64,000 nt of DNA from Breviolum minutum Mf 1.05b.01 (GCA_000507305.1 DF239051.1:186001-250000); one strand, 5' to 3'; positions 1 through 12,710 are shown, counted from the first letter of the stretch. The notes: generated from the letters alone by a model not told the origin. Made by a program: numbers and translations.

Positions 1-1299
1 AAACTTCTAGCAAAGATGGTGTTTGCCTGCCTTTTTTCCCCATTTTTTTCACCGGTTCAAAATCCGCCACTCTCGAGGCCCAAGCATTCATACAACAAAG
101 CTCCTCGCTGTGACTGGTGGGAATCTGATTCTAACACGTCGAAACGCGCTGTGCCTCAGCTTTGACGATGATAACAAGCTGGGTTTGCCAGGGATTTTTT
201 GGAAGCAGCCTTTAAGCAGCCAGCAATGACTGATTCCCCATGGCCTATTGTTTTTCTTTCGTGGAAAATATGGGGTTTGATGAGGGCTTCTGGATAATTC
301 TAGTTGTTCAAGAAACATACTATTTGTTCAATTCTAGCCAGGATTTTAGGCAGAAACACACAAAATTGCTAAAGCAAACTGTTTACATCTGTTTACTATC
401 CTAGTACATATTTGCAAACATGCCTCAGGCACCAACTAATCAATTGTTTGTTTAATGATTTTGTGTTGCATATGTTCACATCAATGATTTGCAGTACAAT
501 ATAGGCGAAGAAAGTAAATTGACGAAGCACCATGAATTTGGCTGAAGCAGCTGGCCATGGGTCAAAGAACCAGCTTAGATTTTGTTCTTTTGCTGCTTGG
601 GCCCCTTCATCGATCTTCACTTTTCCACAAATTGCATGGTGTGACCTGACTACTTCCCTCAAAATATGTTCAAAAAAGTAATCATTTCCAAGCCTCTAAA
701 GTTTCTGAAAGGGTCGATTTTGAGCAGGTTAAACATGAGGTGATGGTTTTAGAGATGTTTTCCGATCTTTTATTTTTTACTTGGGGTCCAATTTGGTACT
801 TTGACCAAAACGGTTGAAACCAGCAACTGTCGAAGAGGTTGATGAACATCAGCCCGGGCCTCCATTCTTTTTAACAATCTGGGAGTTTGGACTCATTGTG
901 CAATATCCGTCCGTCATGGAGAAATCTACCTAAAAGCTGGTGAATAAATCTCCCGGCTGTTTTAGGGAAATCCAAGCAGGTTGAACATTTGATGTTTTAT
1001 TTCCATAATTGGTGATGAAGGTAACACAGTAACACACCATATTGGTAAGGAAAACCAGACCATGGTTGCATGGCAAAACGGATGGCTTGTTGTTTTCTAA
1101 TGTTTTAGGTTAAAAGTTATAGCCATAATGATTTCCATATACTTATATTATATGTCCCGACACTTTGCCTGATGATTAAATAGGTAACTGAGTGGTTATA
1201 ACCTCAACATAGCCCATGTATAAGTGAGTTATCCAGTTATGCCGTAGTTATGCGCCGAAAAATGCATGCCATTTATCTAAACTCACACTCACCAAGAAT
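1..1299. other. no supported gene
   Basis: Only short open frames without a convincing pairing of splice acceptor and donor are seen. The composition is ordinary mixed sequence with homopolymer T runs. Nothing here can be called a gene. Confidence 0.5.
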
Positions 1300-1406
1300 T
1301 TCAGGTACCTAAAACGGAGGTACTGAACCTTGTAAGGCTATTTTCCACATACATAAGCCTTACATACAGCTTATATATGTGAGTACCTCCATTTGAGGCA
1401 CCTGAA
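1300..1406. mobile_element. short TIR element (MITE or introner-like)
   Basis: The left end TTCAGGTACCTAAAACGGAG is matched in inverted form by the right end, which reads AGTACCTCCATTTGAGGCACCTGAA-like sequence, over a total of about 107 bp. The left TIR contains a CAG|GTAC donor-like site and the right TIR an AG|GC acceptor-like site. The element could therefore be spliced as an intron, and an open frame begins at its right end. Confidence 0.6.
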
Positions 1407-1597
1407 CTGTGTTTTTATTTAAATTTGCAAAAACCATCCAAGTACTCACAAACTGGGTTTATGACCAACAAAAACCCAAGGCACCTCGACAGAAACGTGG
1501 GAGGAAATATAAGGCTCGTGATCTGCCTGGTGACTTGCCCGCAGAAACACTTTCTTTTTTGTTTCAAAAAGACCGCAAAAAGGGTGAACAAAATAAC
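1398..1597 (+). CDS. possible host exon after TIR element
   Basis: From the GAG|GCACC junction of the preceding repeat the frame stays open for 66 codons to a TGA. An overlapping frame is also open and contains a basic stretch (RQKRGRKYKARD), so the correct reading is unresolved. No family is recognised. Confidence 0.25.
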
Positions 1598-1655
1598 AGG
1601 GTGAACAAAATAACAAGTTATTTGATTTACATTACAGTATGTTATTTTCCGCGGA

Positions 1656-1711
1656 TGTGATGATGATGCTGCTGCTGCTTCTGATGCTGATGATGATGAT
1701 GATGATGATGA
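1656..1711. repeat. GAT/GCT trinucleotide microsatellite
   Basis: An impure run of GATGAT, GCTGCT and TGATGA units spans about 55 bp. It creates artefactual low-complexity ORFs on both strands. Confidence 0.85.
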
Positions 1712-4260
1712 CGACATTCTCGAGCTTTGTTATGTCTCAGTTTCCCGACCCAAAAGGTAGCGTTTCACGAGTTTTATGTTACATCGTGTCTCCCATTTTG
1801 GTGAAAGGAGAGAAGTCACTCATCACTTTGTTCCTCCTGCATGGTGAAATATCACGCAGAGTCATCCGAATGGAAGTTGCATGTGTTCGCCACATATCTC
1901 ATTGTATAGAAACGTATGTCATGGAATTATGATTGTTTTAATTATTGCATTTATGTTTTACGCACATATATGCCTTTACAAATTGCACACCTTTGGTATC
2001 TAGAACTTTGTTACTTACATTTTTGATTGAAACGTAATCAACGAATCGCGTTTTGTTTCCAAACCTTGGGGTGTTTTATGAGATCGCCATTCGGCCTTAG
2101 CTCGGTGAGCTGATGGGATCCCGAAAAAAAAAGCAACATCCCTGTCTTCGGTTGCGCAAATTTGCATAACTTCTTGAAAAATACATGAAAGAAAATCTCA
2201 CAGGAACAAAGATTGCTTCAAATCGGAATGAGTTGAAACAGGTTTCCCATCTATAAAGGTGTTTTTTTTTCAGAGACTTCCATGCACCTTACGTATTCAA
2301 CATAGACAATGGCATTGCTGCAGCACTGATAACCAGCAGGTGAGTTCCACAGAGATGAGGCTCCTTTTATATTGGCCGTGATGTCAGGGGAGCAGGATTT
2401 GTGGATGTATTACCTTGGAAAAGGTGGATATATGTTCATCATTGTTCATCGCATGTTCATCGCTATTATTGCTTTACTGGAGAAAAAAAAACAGGAATTT
2501 CTGAAACTGTTGTTTTCAGTCCCTATTGACCAGCGTGCTACCACTATACGTGTTACCACTGTGTTCAGTATGATTCAGAAGTCGACGCTGCAGTGGTTAT
2601 AGTCAGGGTCAGGGATGGGCAGATAGAATGGGGTATAGCGATTAAAAAGTAGATAGCACAGTCCCTACATATTGGTTTATAAGGACCCTTTACTAACCTA
2701 CCTTTTTGGTATTTGTGCCATCTATTTTGACCTTAAGGTATTTAGTCGGCTAGATATTCAGACTACAAATATTTGAAGCTACCTTGATAGATTTCAATCA
2801 CAAAATCCCTCCCAAAATATTTCGCAGTATGAGATACAAAATGCGGAGGCAAATCTAGTGGGCCAGAGCTAAACTATGGCAGGTCACTAAACAAATGGGA
2901 AGTCCGTGATTAGCACGTTCTACTAAACCCTGCAAGCTGCAACTTGTTTGCGTAAGGAAATGCAGGAAAGTTCAACCATCTACTTGCCAGAGGTTCCTTT
3001 TAAACGATTTTTTCAAAATATGTGTAAAAACCAAATCAAGCTTGGGGTGATCCAATTTGAAGTGGGGGGAATACTTATTTTTTGAAAATGGATGTAACAA
3101 CAATGCAGATCGCACCAAATCTAGAATTCCATTTTGTTCCTGATCCCATCCTGATACCAAATTGGACTGTTGAAACCCAAAAATGCCAAATCACACGTGA
3201 GGTAGAAGACAGAGCAGCCAAGGACAGTTTTTCTGTTTGGATTTGGCATGTTGGGTCCTGAATCAGCTCCCCCATATAAATATAGCATAGAAAGCTTCAG
3301 GTGCATTGTTTCCAGAGAAAATGCATGAAAATATATGGCTTATTGATGCTTATTGAGCAATTTTCTATGGCAAGCATCTTGTTACCGTTCTCTTGAGTGG
3401 AAAAAAAAATCCATTTTGGGAGACATCCTAGAAACACCGCCAGGACGAGTGGCCAAAGGATGAGACTGAAGGTGGTTGCTTGGCTGGAAGAATCGGGTTC
3501 CCACGGCGCCAGAGTCGATCTGCATTGTTCAAGCGGCTCTGAGAAATTTGGCCTGGGGAGAAGCTTAGAAGTAAAATTGAAGATGGAGCCTTTTCCTTTT
3601 TTTCAGGCTTAGTTCTTTAGTAGGTCTTTTTTTTTCCATTCAGATATGGGTTTTCTAGACGTAGACCTGTGAAATGTCAACGCTGGAATACCGCTTCACA
3701 TGAACACCATACATGACGTCAGTTGTGGTAATGACAGACATGATATCATTATATATAATATATACCTACTTTATATTCAAATTCATAATTCCGCATTCAG
3801 TTGTACATTTTTCAAACTACATAGGCTTCATTCATGTCATTGCCTTGGGGCCATATTTGAATAGCCATCTATTTGATAAGCCAATATTTTGTGGACGGTT
3901 TCCCGACCCCAACGCACGACCCCCCACGCGCGATCAAATTTGTGTGGTTCCATAATGTGCGTGATTCAATTTGGTCAAAAGATTACCTCCCCCTATGGGA
4001 TTCAAATTCAGGCATTCTTGGTATTTGGAAGATTTCAATTTCACTCTTATAGGTGTTGTTGATCATAATTCATGCTGCTAGATGTTCGGCAAGCTTGGTC
4101 ATTCATCTTAGCATCACCATTTGGCTGTATTTGATTAGATTTGTTGAAAGGGACAACTGAATTGGGACACCGTATTCAGCTGCAACTGTGCAGTTGAATC
4201 AATTTGAATAAGTCGTAGATATCCGCTTAGTGTTCGCAGCTTTTTTCACGTTTGATCAAC
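1712..4260. other. non-coding stretch with one dispersed repeat
   Basis: Apart from the dispersed TIR element at 2645-2740 I see no supported gene. A weak open piece at about 3476-3568 was not strong enough to call. Confidence 0.4.
2645..2740 (+). mobile_element. dispersed TIR element, copy 1
   Basis: This roughly 96 bp unit begins AAGTAGATAGCACAGTCC and ends GTGCCATCTATTTTGACC, so its ends are inverted repeats of each other. A second copy lies in opposite orientation at 8754-8855. The copies share the interior TTTATAAGGACCCTTTACTA. Confidence 0.75.
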
Positions 4261-4380
4261 ACACCAAACTCCACATCAATTCTCACCCGGGCCTTTTTTG
4301 TATATAGAATCGGCCATTTGTCAACTCCACTTTGGTTTTCAACACAGAAAACACCCTGCCACTTTGGGGCATACACCGTA
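4261..4380 (+). CDS. possible host exon, left of introner
   Basis: The frame ending in the codons TAC ACC GTA is open back past 4261. It would join in phase 0 to the open piece at 4471 if the 90 nt GA...AG interval is removed. No acceptor was identified and no family is recognised. Confidence 0.35.
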
Positions 4381-4476
4381 GAAGATTAACATGGAACCAA
4401 AAAATCACCCAATTGGAAAGGAAAAACATCTTCCAAACCATCATTTTCAGGTTCCATGTTAATCTTCCAGGGTGTA
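4372..4476. mobile_element. introner-like TIR element, family A copy 1
   Basis: The ends are near-perfect inverted repeats: TACACC then GAAGATTAACATGGAACC at the left, and GGTTCCATGTTAATCTTCCA then GGGTGTA at the right. The 105 bp element lies between two open frames. The right TIR supplies CTTCCAG|GG, a usable acceptor; the left offers a GA donor but no GT donor. Confidence 0.85.
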
Positions 4477-4590
4477 TTTTGGGGGGGCCGAGGCCTCTTG
4501 GGAAAGACCGTGTGGTATTTGATCGAAAAGGTTTTATTACAACGCCCACACCTTGAAGCTGGGAAGCGTGTCACAGAAGCTTGGTGCTAC
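4471..4590 (+). CDS. host exon, right of introner
   Basis: It opens directly after CTTCCAG and is open for 40 codons, reading GVFWGGRGLLGKTVWYLIEK and onward to a TGA at 4591. GT donors are available near the end, for example in CTTGGTGCTAC. No family is recognised. The clean junction with a TIR element is the main evidence. Confidence 0.5.
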
Positions 4591-5027
4591 TGATGGTTTT
4601 TTGGGGTGAAAAAGGTGGGTGGTGAGATTTGCTAATATGGTTAAGGTACTTGGCATGCTTTATAGATATATGTGAATTTTCGAAGAACATATAGCATTTC
4701 TATGGATGTATTGTTTTTGTTTTGAGGTGCCAAGAAAGAGGGAGAAAGATGTCACCGGTAGATTTAGATGCACAGATAGAAAAATACGGGATTGAGTGAA
4801 GTGTATGGCGATTTGGATGTTTGAACATTGATATTAAAAGCACCATATTGGTATATTCAATGACTCATGCCTTAGTATATACTTCCAACGATACCAGACC
4901 TTCAAGTATATACATTACATTTCCCCTTTCATGTGCTTATTTTCGACTTGGATTTTTGTTTTGACGCTGTTGAGGTACCATTTCCTCATTGGGTTCACCA
5001 CCTGCCTGCATCGTCCAACCCTTACAG

Positions 5028-5130
5028 CTGGACTCATGGCAGCAGCGATGAGAAGCGGTCCTTGGTGAATCGAGCCCTACGCACCATGACCAAGACGCTT
5101 GGCGAAATCGACGACGAAGACGACGGAAAC
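5028..5130 (+). CDS. host exon
   Basis: A pyrimidine-rich tract ending CTTACAG is followed by 103 nt open in one frame (WTHGSSDEKRSLVNRALRTM and onward), ending DDEDDGN before a GT donor. The charged, non-repetitive composition looks coding. No family is recognised. Confidence 0.5.
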
Positions 5131-7089
5131 GTTGTGGATGTTTTCATTTATGGGGAAGTTGTCCTTTAAACCGGAGTTTTTTGGCACCCCAAAGAAAGTG
5201 GATTCAAGGTTTTCAAGAGGTGAATGTTTCTTTCCAAAGGATGGAGGTTGGTTTCTATATGGTAGGATAGGTTGGTTGCTTAGAAACCCACGTTTTTTTT
5301 TGGGGGGGGGAGGCCCAATTTTGCACATATTTTGCCATGGGGTATGGGTGTGTGTTGGCGTTTTCCATCTTTTTGCACCCCATTCCTTCCCAAGACACTT
5401 CTTCAAAGAAAACTCGAATAATAGCTTTAAACACTCCAACAACTGCGAATGCATACAAAACCTGCCCTTATCGTCCTAGAACTATTACGCTTCCCAAGTA
5501 GCTCACACCCCAAACACGTGGTATTATTGTGCACCTCAGTTTCTTAGCTTTCAACATGTGACACCTTCAAAGATTCGAAGCGGGGGAGTGCGACCGTTTT
5601 TCGCCAACAGGGAGGATTGACTGTTATCCAGGGTGAGCATCACAGGATATGCTCCTGCAATCGAATTTAGCTCAGAGATGCCCCTGCAATGAAATCTCAT
5701 AGCATTTGATGCCTCATGATTTGGGGGCAGCCAAGGGGTTAGAGATGATAAAAATCCCTTTCGTATGAAACAACTCTGGATCCATTGAATTCATAGCATC
5801 ACAAGGTAGATTTTCGAAACCGGTCTTGGTTGAACTCTCTCACAAATGATTTTTAAAAAATAACTCACTGTTGCATCCAGCTCCCTGCAATCCAGGGGCT
5901 TGTGAGGGGGAATGAAACTCCCAAAGGAATCCCATGGGAAAATGCTAGGCTAGGTTTTTTTGTTAAAAAAACGCCGTTCCTAAGCTGAAAACAATTGTCC
6001 CCAGGAAGTTGCCTGGATGCTGTTGGACTGTAGACATGCAGAAGGAGGACCGTGGACAGATTGATTGGCGCCGTAGACATACAGCTAGACATCGTTGCCA
6101 AAAGACACATTCACCACTGGAAAAATTGTTTGCTTTTTTCAACAGGAAACACATATGTAGGATGCCATGGGTGGAATTTTTGTTACATGTTAGTTTATCA
6201 CAGTTTATTGGAGGTTTGAATACAAGGGTTGTTAAGCGTTTTCAATGGCAGCATGTCATGAGTGCTTGTAATCTTTGAGGAGGAGAGTTTTTTCCCACGT
6301 GTGAACTGTGGAATTTGTTGTCTCACTTCGCCATGTTGCAGCAACAGTAGCTGTTGTCTCAAGATTTTGACTTTGTTCCTTTTGTGGTGCGATCTCCTTC
6401 CTGTGATTTGTTTGTTGTTAACTTCAACCACAGGTTGCTAAGGATTAAGAATGATCGGACCCCGCAAACATGGAAGCCACAAATCAGTCGATTCCTTGGA
6501 GGATGTTTTTTTTTGCATTTCCAGGACGTGGTTTCAAAGATTGTTGTTTTTGTTACCCGCACGAGAAAGGATCCAATTTGATCCAAAATTAATTTGACTA
6601 TATACTGTACTGATATTTTCTAATGGGTTGAAACCACTACCTAGATTAGATTGTTTTTGTTATCCTTCCTTTTTTTTCTTCCAGTATTGAACCCCCCCAA
6701 CATGTCATAGAACCGCTTCTGGGTTTAGCATCTATCTCTCAACTTGAAACGAATCTGGTTGAAGTCCGAATTGAAAAATTGCTGAAGCGGGGATTTGGGT
6801 CTGCCACGAGGTTCCCCTTGCCTTATGAATCCTTTTCAAAAAAATGGCATGGTTGGAGACAAAGAGCAAAATATACATATTTATATACAGTATATTAATG
6901 TATATATATATATATATATTATATGTTTTTTTGGGGTATTATTATTATATATCATTTTCACCTCCCTTTGGGATTGATCATCCGCAGAAAAAATATCTCC
7001 CTCCTGAAAGAACATGTTTTTTTTCAATTTCCCCTTGGGGTCATTTTTTTGTGGGCAAAGAAATCACCCCCAAAAAACATGCATCGTAA
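5131..7089. other. non-coding stretch
   Basis: Only scattered short ORFs are seen, many overlapping on both strands, together with a (TA)n tract near 6900-6925. I find no supported exon. Confidence 0.4.
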
Positions 7090-7169
7090 ACTGAACAAAT
7101 CGGGTGAGAGTGGCAAGGAGATGCAAGTACATTTGGCTGATGTCGCTCGCTTCTCACGCTTTTGTGATG
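7090..7169 (+). CDS. possible host exon with canonical donor
   Basis: An open stretch reads LNKSGESGKEMQVHLADVAR then FSRFCDG and ends at GATG|GTATGT, a canonical donor. The acceptor is not identified, so the start is approximate. Confidence 0.4.
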
Positions 7170-7797
7170 GTATGTGGCTTATCCGCATTTTGCGGTTTTT
7201 CACGGATGGAAACATAGAATACTAGCCTGGCAATTCTGCAAAGGTGACCTTTTGTGGAATGGTTATAGTTATAGGTGATTGTTTTAAAGGTTGTTGGTGA
7301 CCTCCAACTAGGGGATCAAGTGAGGTCACTTTGAATCGGCTGGAGGTGGTGGCATTTAATTCTTTGCTCGAGATGATCCAATGGCACGAGCATATGTTTC
7401 AACTGGGTGGATCAACCACCAGCTAGAATATCATTCTTTCTTGGAAGCCAACATAATACCAAGTGAATGTACCAGGTATAGTCGTATTTTCATTTCCTGT
7501 TTTGGGTGGGTTATAGATCTGATATGCCAGCTCATCTTGAATCTTGAAGCCAACGAGCGAAAAGGTTTAGGATGGTTTGGGGGGAACATCTTTTCCAGCT
7601 GGATGAAGATATTACCTGAAGATATTAGGGTGTATCATCACTGTATCATGGCCAGTCCAAATCCAATCCTCAAACAGAGTCTATTATCATCTATTATCAT
7701 TCATCGAATTTTGTTGTAATTGGATGAGGTACGGAAATCGACATTTGCGGGATATTGTTTCACAGTGCCATATGTTGATCAAAGAACAAAGCGTTCA

Positions 7798-7903
7798 CTC
7801 CCACAGGATCCATGTAGGGAATAGTTACCTACATTTCCCCTTGAATGTGGCCATGTTTCACCGTTCATGTAGGTAAATAATCCATACATGGATCCTATGG
7901 GAG
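7798..7903. mobile_element. TIR element with 19 bp ends
   Basis: The left end CTCCCACAGGATCCATGTA and the reverse complement of the right end CTCCCATAGGATCCATGTA differ at one base. Inner arms containing GTAGG and AATA also pair. Total length is about 106 bp. Related fragments occur near 16815 and 59545. Confidence 0.75.
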
Positions 7904-8753
7904 TGTTTTGTTGTTGGGTTCTGAACCTTCATTTTCACGTACCGTTTCCTGTATCCAACTTGCGACTGGATCTTCCTGGAGTTTGTCTGGCAGAGATGAG
8001 ATATGTGTATGATGTTTTATATTTCATGTATGGTATTAATTTTTTGGTGTTTGTTTGGAAAACACTCATAGGTTATAGTTGGCAGACTTAGTTGATGCAT
8101 TTCCCGTAAGAGTCATTCGATTCTTACGTGTTTTTTTTTCCTCAAGAGGTGGGACATATGCCAAACCATCCCAAACCTAGATTGGGTGATGTTGGGTGAA
8201 TGATTTCAAATCAAGCACATTGGCTTATAGGAGATAATTCAGATAGGATCAATTTAGTATACAGATCAGAATGATCTATTCCATCACTTCCCAATGGAAA
8301 ACAGTATTGGGTGAATTTTTGCGCCAGTAGGGATTTAAGGGTGCTTTATATCTACGTATTGTTTTTCTGCAGATATACAGTACATCTTTGTAAGTAATAC
8401 ATAGTGGTAATCACTATCATTTGTGTTGCAAAATTTCAGACGTCAACACAAGACATTAACTCTGATTTTCACAAAACCCAAAACAAGAAGAGAACGTGTT
8501 GAAGGGCATTTTTGCAGAAAAACGCACATTTCTCCAGATAGGAAAATCAATTGAAAGGACCTTCTATGTGTGAGGGACGCCTACATTTCACAAGTGTTGA
8601 TCCCCAAAACTTTTTTTTTTCTCCTGCCTTCCCAGTTTTTGTGACGAACCATGTCACCATGATTTGGTGGCCTCATTGGGGAGGAAGTGTTTCTATCAAA
8701 AGAAAACATTCAATCTTAGAAACTGGTTCAAGATGCTCAACAAAAAAAAAGTG

Positions 8754-8855
8754 GTACCTTAAGGTCAAAATAGATGGCACAGACACCAAAAGGTAGGTTA
8801 GTAAAGGGTCCTTATAAACCAACATGTAGGGACTGTGCCATCTACTTTTCAAGTA
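8754..8855 (-). mobile_element. dispersed TIR element, copy 2 (inverted)
   Basis: This is the reverse-complement counterpart of 2645-2740. It shares TACCTTAAGGTCAAAATAGA, GTAAAGGGTCCTTATAAACC and GGGACTGTGCCATCTACTTT with it. The two copies are 6 kb apart. Confidence 0.8.
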
Positions 8856-9012
8856 CTGTAACTTTTCAAGACATATTAGGCACCTGATTTTCCTTTACAC
8901 GAATCCCACACCACCTCAGGTAGTTTTCGCAATGGATTGCATGGATCCGGCACAAGAAAAATGACGGCAGTATGACGGCATTGGCCTTGGGGGTCGTTGA
9001 GTATACACACAC

Positions 9013-9056
9013 ATATATTATATATATATAAATATAGTTGTATATATATATCATAT
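9013..9056. repeat. TA-rich dinucleotide tract
   Basis: A run of TATATATA, interrupted, is typical of several AT tracts in the window (also near 18077, 20535, 21275, 21935, 22267, 29815-29890 and 61950). Confidence 0.8.
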
Positions 9057-9190
9057 CACATGTATCTACACACATTGAATCATTGAATGTGTATAATTCT
9101 CTATAGTAATCATATATATTCAGGCACTAGCCACTACAAACGGCGCAAGCGCCTCCATTTGTTGTCCAATATACTTAAGGAATCTTTAAC

Positions 9191-9268
9191 CTTGGAGGTC
9201 CAGGAGCTTATGGCTTCACCAAGTCGGCCTTGCCGTGACAACTCAGCCTCAATCGCCTCAGCTATTGG
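9191..9268 (-). CDS. minus-strand host exon
   Basis: On the minus strand, a T-rich tract ending GCCACAG is followed by 26 in-phase codons (PIAEAIEAELSRQGRLGEAI then SSWTSK), ending AAG|GTTAAAGA. Acceptor, open frame and donor are all present, which makes this the best evidence for a minus-strand gene in the window. No family is recognised. Confidence 0.5.
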
Positions 9269-10794
9269 CTGTGGCAAAAAAAACAAAACACTATGACTTC
9301 TGGTGGCAAAAGGGCAGGTGATTGTAATACTGTAACAGACTGCAACAGCAATTGTTGTTGTATATATAAAGTGCACATTTAGTTACATATTATATACTGT
9401 ATATATGTTTATTTTGTATATATGGTTTACTTTGAATTTGGTTTTCAAGGGCTCTTTTAGAATCACACTAAAAATCAGTACAACATGTTGATATGCTTAA
9501 GAGCTGTGTTTATTTTTATATACATCCTGGCCATGGCAGCTATATTCATGTCACCATTCGATTAGCGAGGGATGAAAGGCACCTCATCCTTCGGCAGGTG
9601 TTGGAAGATGACGGAAACAAACACATTGATGTGGTTAGAACAAGAGATGATGATAGAAACCTTGAAACCTGTTTTCAACAGAAAGAATCAAGGATGTAGA
9701 AGGCATTTAATTATTTGATTTCAATCAATCGTTTTTTACTTTGCCAAGACTTTTTTCTGATTGTAGGTGTTCGTGTGTTTTACATGTTTTACTTTGTTGA
9801 TATATTTCACATATGTTACAGTAGCACCACAAGTTTTGAAAGATCAGATTTTTTCAGTGCCAAGACAAGGGCTTCATCCTTGAAAGATCAACCAGTAACC
9901 AGATCAACTGCAAACTGCCAGGGCACCAGAAAAGGTCATCCAATTTCTTAGTTCCGCGCTTTGAAAAAGGTCGACCCCGCGCAAAAAAAACCGGGGAGAT
10001 TCGGGGGGTTGTCCGTTTGCGCCGAAAACGCCACGGGTATAGGGGTTTTTCCACCACTTCTTTCGCCACGAAAGCGGGTGGGTTTTATTGAAAGGCACAT
10101 CAATTTGTATTATGGAGGGAGGTGCTGAGAACTGGCCGCAGTGTTGCAAGAGCACACGTACGCTGCAACAGATACCCAGGAAAGAAAATAAATTTTCCAA
10201 TGACCCCTTTGCAGGTGCCAGCTGATTGTTTTAGGAGAAAGGTCTCATGTGACAGCAGATTGAGATTCATGTCTGTGGATTTCTATTAGCTACTTGGTGT
10301 TTTCTCACACGGACAAAGTACGAGAAAACCAGCCTCGGCACCATCTCTTTGCAAGTGTTGGCTTTGTGTATATACATACAGGATTTTCCAAGCAATGTGA
10401 ATATAATTATACATTTTGATTCTGTTTGGTGAATTGAGTGAATTCTGACTTTTTTCATCCAGAATTATTTGCACACCTTTGCTGATAGTTTCAGTATGGG
10501 GGCACATAGACTCCTTGAATGATTCCTAGCAAGTCCCGATCCAATGATCAGTACTTGTGATGGCGGAATGGTTCCCTTTTTGGCAGGGTAAGTTTTGGGG
10601 GATGCAACTCCACTTGTGCCATGGCAAATTTTCACAGGTAAACGGTAAACAGATGAGAAAAAGAAAAGTAAGATAGCATAATACAGCTATTTTGTTACCA
10701 ACTCATGGGTCTGCTGGATGACATTCCCGTCAATTCATGGGACCGGTATTTTACCTACATGTGGGTCATTGTTTGGGTAAATGTATGCAATAAT

Positions 10795-10887
10795 TACCCT
10801 CTTGGGAACTAACATATCCCCTGAAAAGTCAATTCTGAAGATTATTTTCCCTTCCCATGGTGGGATATTTCAGTTCCCCAGAGGGTA
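10795..10887. mobile_element. introner-like TIR element, family B copy 1
   Basis: The ends TACCCTCTTGGGAACTAAC and GTTCCCCAGAGGGTA are inverted repeats; total length is 93 bp. The right TIR supplies TTCCCCAG|AGG as acceptor. Related copies lie at 17643-17735 and 56837-56939. Confidence 0.75.
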
Positions 10888-11004
10888 CACTATCGTCGCA
10901 TGGTATGCGTTCTTTGCGGCACAGTTCCTCCCATCGGCGGACCGCCATTCGTTTCACAAGCGAATCTAGACCAGTGCGAATGGGCAGATTGCAATTTCGA
11001 TTCC
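10882..11004 (+). CDS. host exon, right of introner
   Basis: It opens at CCCCAG|AGG and reads 41 codons (RVHYRRMVCVLCGTVPPIGG and onward, ending CEWADCNFDS) to a TAA. Spaced cysteines (CVLC, CEWADC) suggest a small metal-binding segment, but no family is recognised. A second frame across the same DNA is also open for about 45 codons and is arginine-rich, so the frame is not certain. Confidence 0.4.
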
Positions 11005-11007
11005 TAA

Positions 11008-12292
11008 TGCTGGAAAAATCGTAGAGATGAAGACACCCCAGAAATATATAGAAATCTAGCATAGATACCACAAATGATGATTTTTAAAATGTATATAGCT
11101 TTCAAATTTCACATATGGCTATTTCGGGTATCCATGTTGATTTTCGGGGTTGTAGTCAGGTCAAGAAAATTATAGTTGTTGTATCAGGGATGATCAAACT
11201 AACCTTGCCAACATGATTTGATTTCCAGGTGGGTGAAAAATCCAACAACAACAACAACAACAACAACAGATTTGGATTACGGACTCATCGTAGGGTCCTG
11301 TGACGTCACTCTAAACAAAAGGTATACGTATACCAAGTTTTAGTCAGGTGACAGGATTTGAAACTCAACATCAAGCAATTTTCTGGTGAAATTTGATTAT
11401 ATCCTAATTCAGTTTCGGGAGGATACAGATTCCCCTTGTTCAAGTCACCATGTAAGGGGCCTATGTCATTTGCAACTGTCTCGGTGCACTGGAATTTTGT
11501 AGTTTCGATCTGAAGGGCAAACGCATGACTGATCATGAATGCACATGATTTCAGGGGCTGCTTAAGTAGAATGATATGATATTGAACTGATTTGGGGTTT
11601 GCCTAACCCCTGCAACAGTAGGAATGTAATCATCACTATTTTACTAAGGGACCTTTGCAAACATTTTGCTAACCTTCACTATCCAAGATATGTTTTTAAA
11701 TTATCTCTCATCGAAAAAAAACTTGTCTCTCAGCGTTTTTGTTTTCCAGATGTGCAATTCATGATAGTTCATGTGCCGACTTGCTCAGTTTGCTTTGCAG
11801 CTGCTGCGCGTACTTCTTGGCTCCGAATTTATAGTCGGAGCCAGTGATTGATTTGGAGGTTGTTCCGCCAGAGGCCATGGTCGATGAGAAGTTTTTAAAT
11901 ATCATATCTTTTTGGATTGAAGCAGGTGATTGTTATACTTACCTTAGCGGCAAAATGTTCATGCTGGACCCTTTTCGGAGCCTCCAAACCAATCTAATCA
12001 GCAATTATGCAGCTCCCACAGAAAATCTCACTATCCTATTGAATACTATTGATTACAAGGTTCAGAACAGGACGCACCATTGAGCATAGCACACCGCAGA
12101 CGCAGTTGTCCTGCTTCGCCATGATAGGAAATCAAAATTCTGGCCATAGCATGTTAGGGCTGAAGGAAGGGGTTGCTTGGAAAAGATGCGTTGAACAATT
12201 CCTAGACTATATTGGTATCGGTATAGATTTCACAACTATAATTTATGTTTTGTCCTGGGCGACAAGATGAAAACACCATCTTATAAAGTTAG
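11008..12292. other. non-coding stretch with microsatellite
   Basis: It holds an (AAC)n tract near 11248-11270 and an introner-like fragment near 11100-11155 ending TTTTCGGGGTTGTA. An open piece near 11850 (DLEVVPPEAMVDE) is suggestive but lacks clear boundaries. Confidence 0.35.
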
Positions 12293-12353
12293 GCCAGGAG
12301 ATCGCTTGTGAAGAGATTTACTTCTTTGGGATGTGTAAAAGATAGGGCCTATG
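12293..12353 (+). CDS. host exon with canonical donor
   Basis: After AAAGTTAG the frame reads ARRSLVKRFTSLGCVKDRAY and ends one base into a codon at G|GTGAGT, a canonical donor. It is 61 nt long. No family is recognised. Confidence 0.4.
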
Positions 12354-12631
12354 GTGAGTTTGTGGGAGCTGTCACTCAATCCCCAAATTCTAGTTCCAGA
12401 GGACGCAACATGTGTGAAAAAAGAGCTGGCTTTAAACCAAGGGAGGAGCCCGAGATGGTGCAAGCACTCCAAAATTTGGTTTTGGAGGCAGGTTCTATCT
12501 ACACAACCACTTCACATACTGCAACCGTCCTTCCTCAATGCCCTTTCAGTGCAAGTTCCGCTGTCTACTTTTGAGATGATGTAAGAGAAACTTGCATCAT
12601 CCAGACGTTATAATTTGAGAAATCTCGGCCA

Positions 12632-12710
12632 TTGCTTCTTGTTCTTGTTCTTGTTCTTGTTGTTCTTGTTCTTGTTCTTGTTCTTGTTGCTGTTGTTGCT
12701 GTTGATAACC
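12632..12710. repeat. TTCTTG / TTG microsatellite
   Basis: Tandem TTCTTG hexamers grade into TTG and GCTGTTG units. The leucine/valine low-complexity ORF through it is artefactual. Confidence 0.85.
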
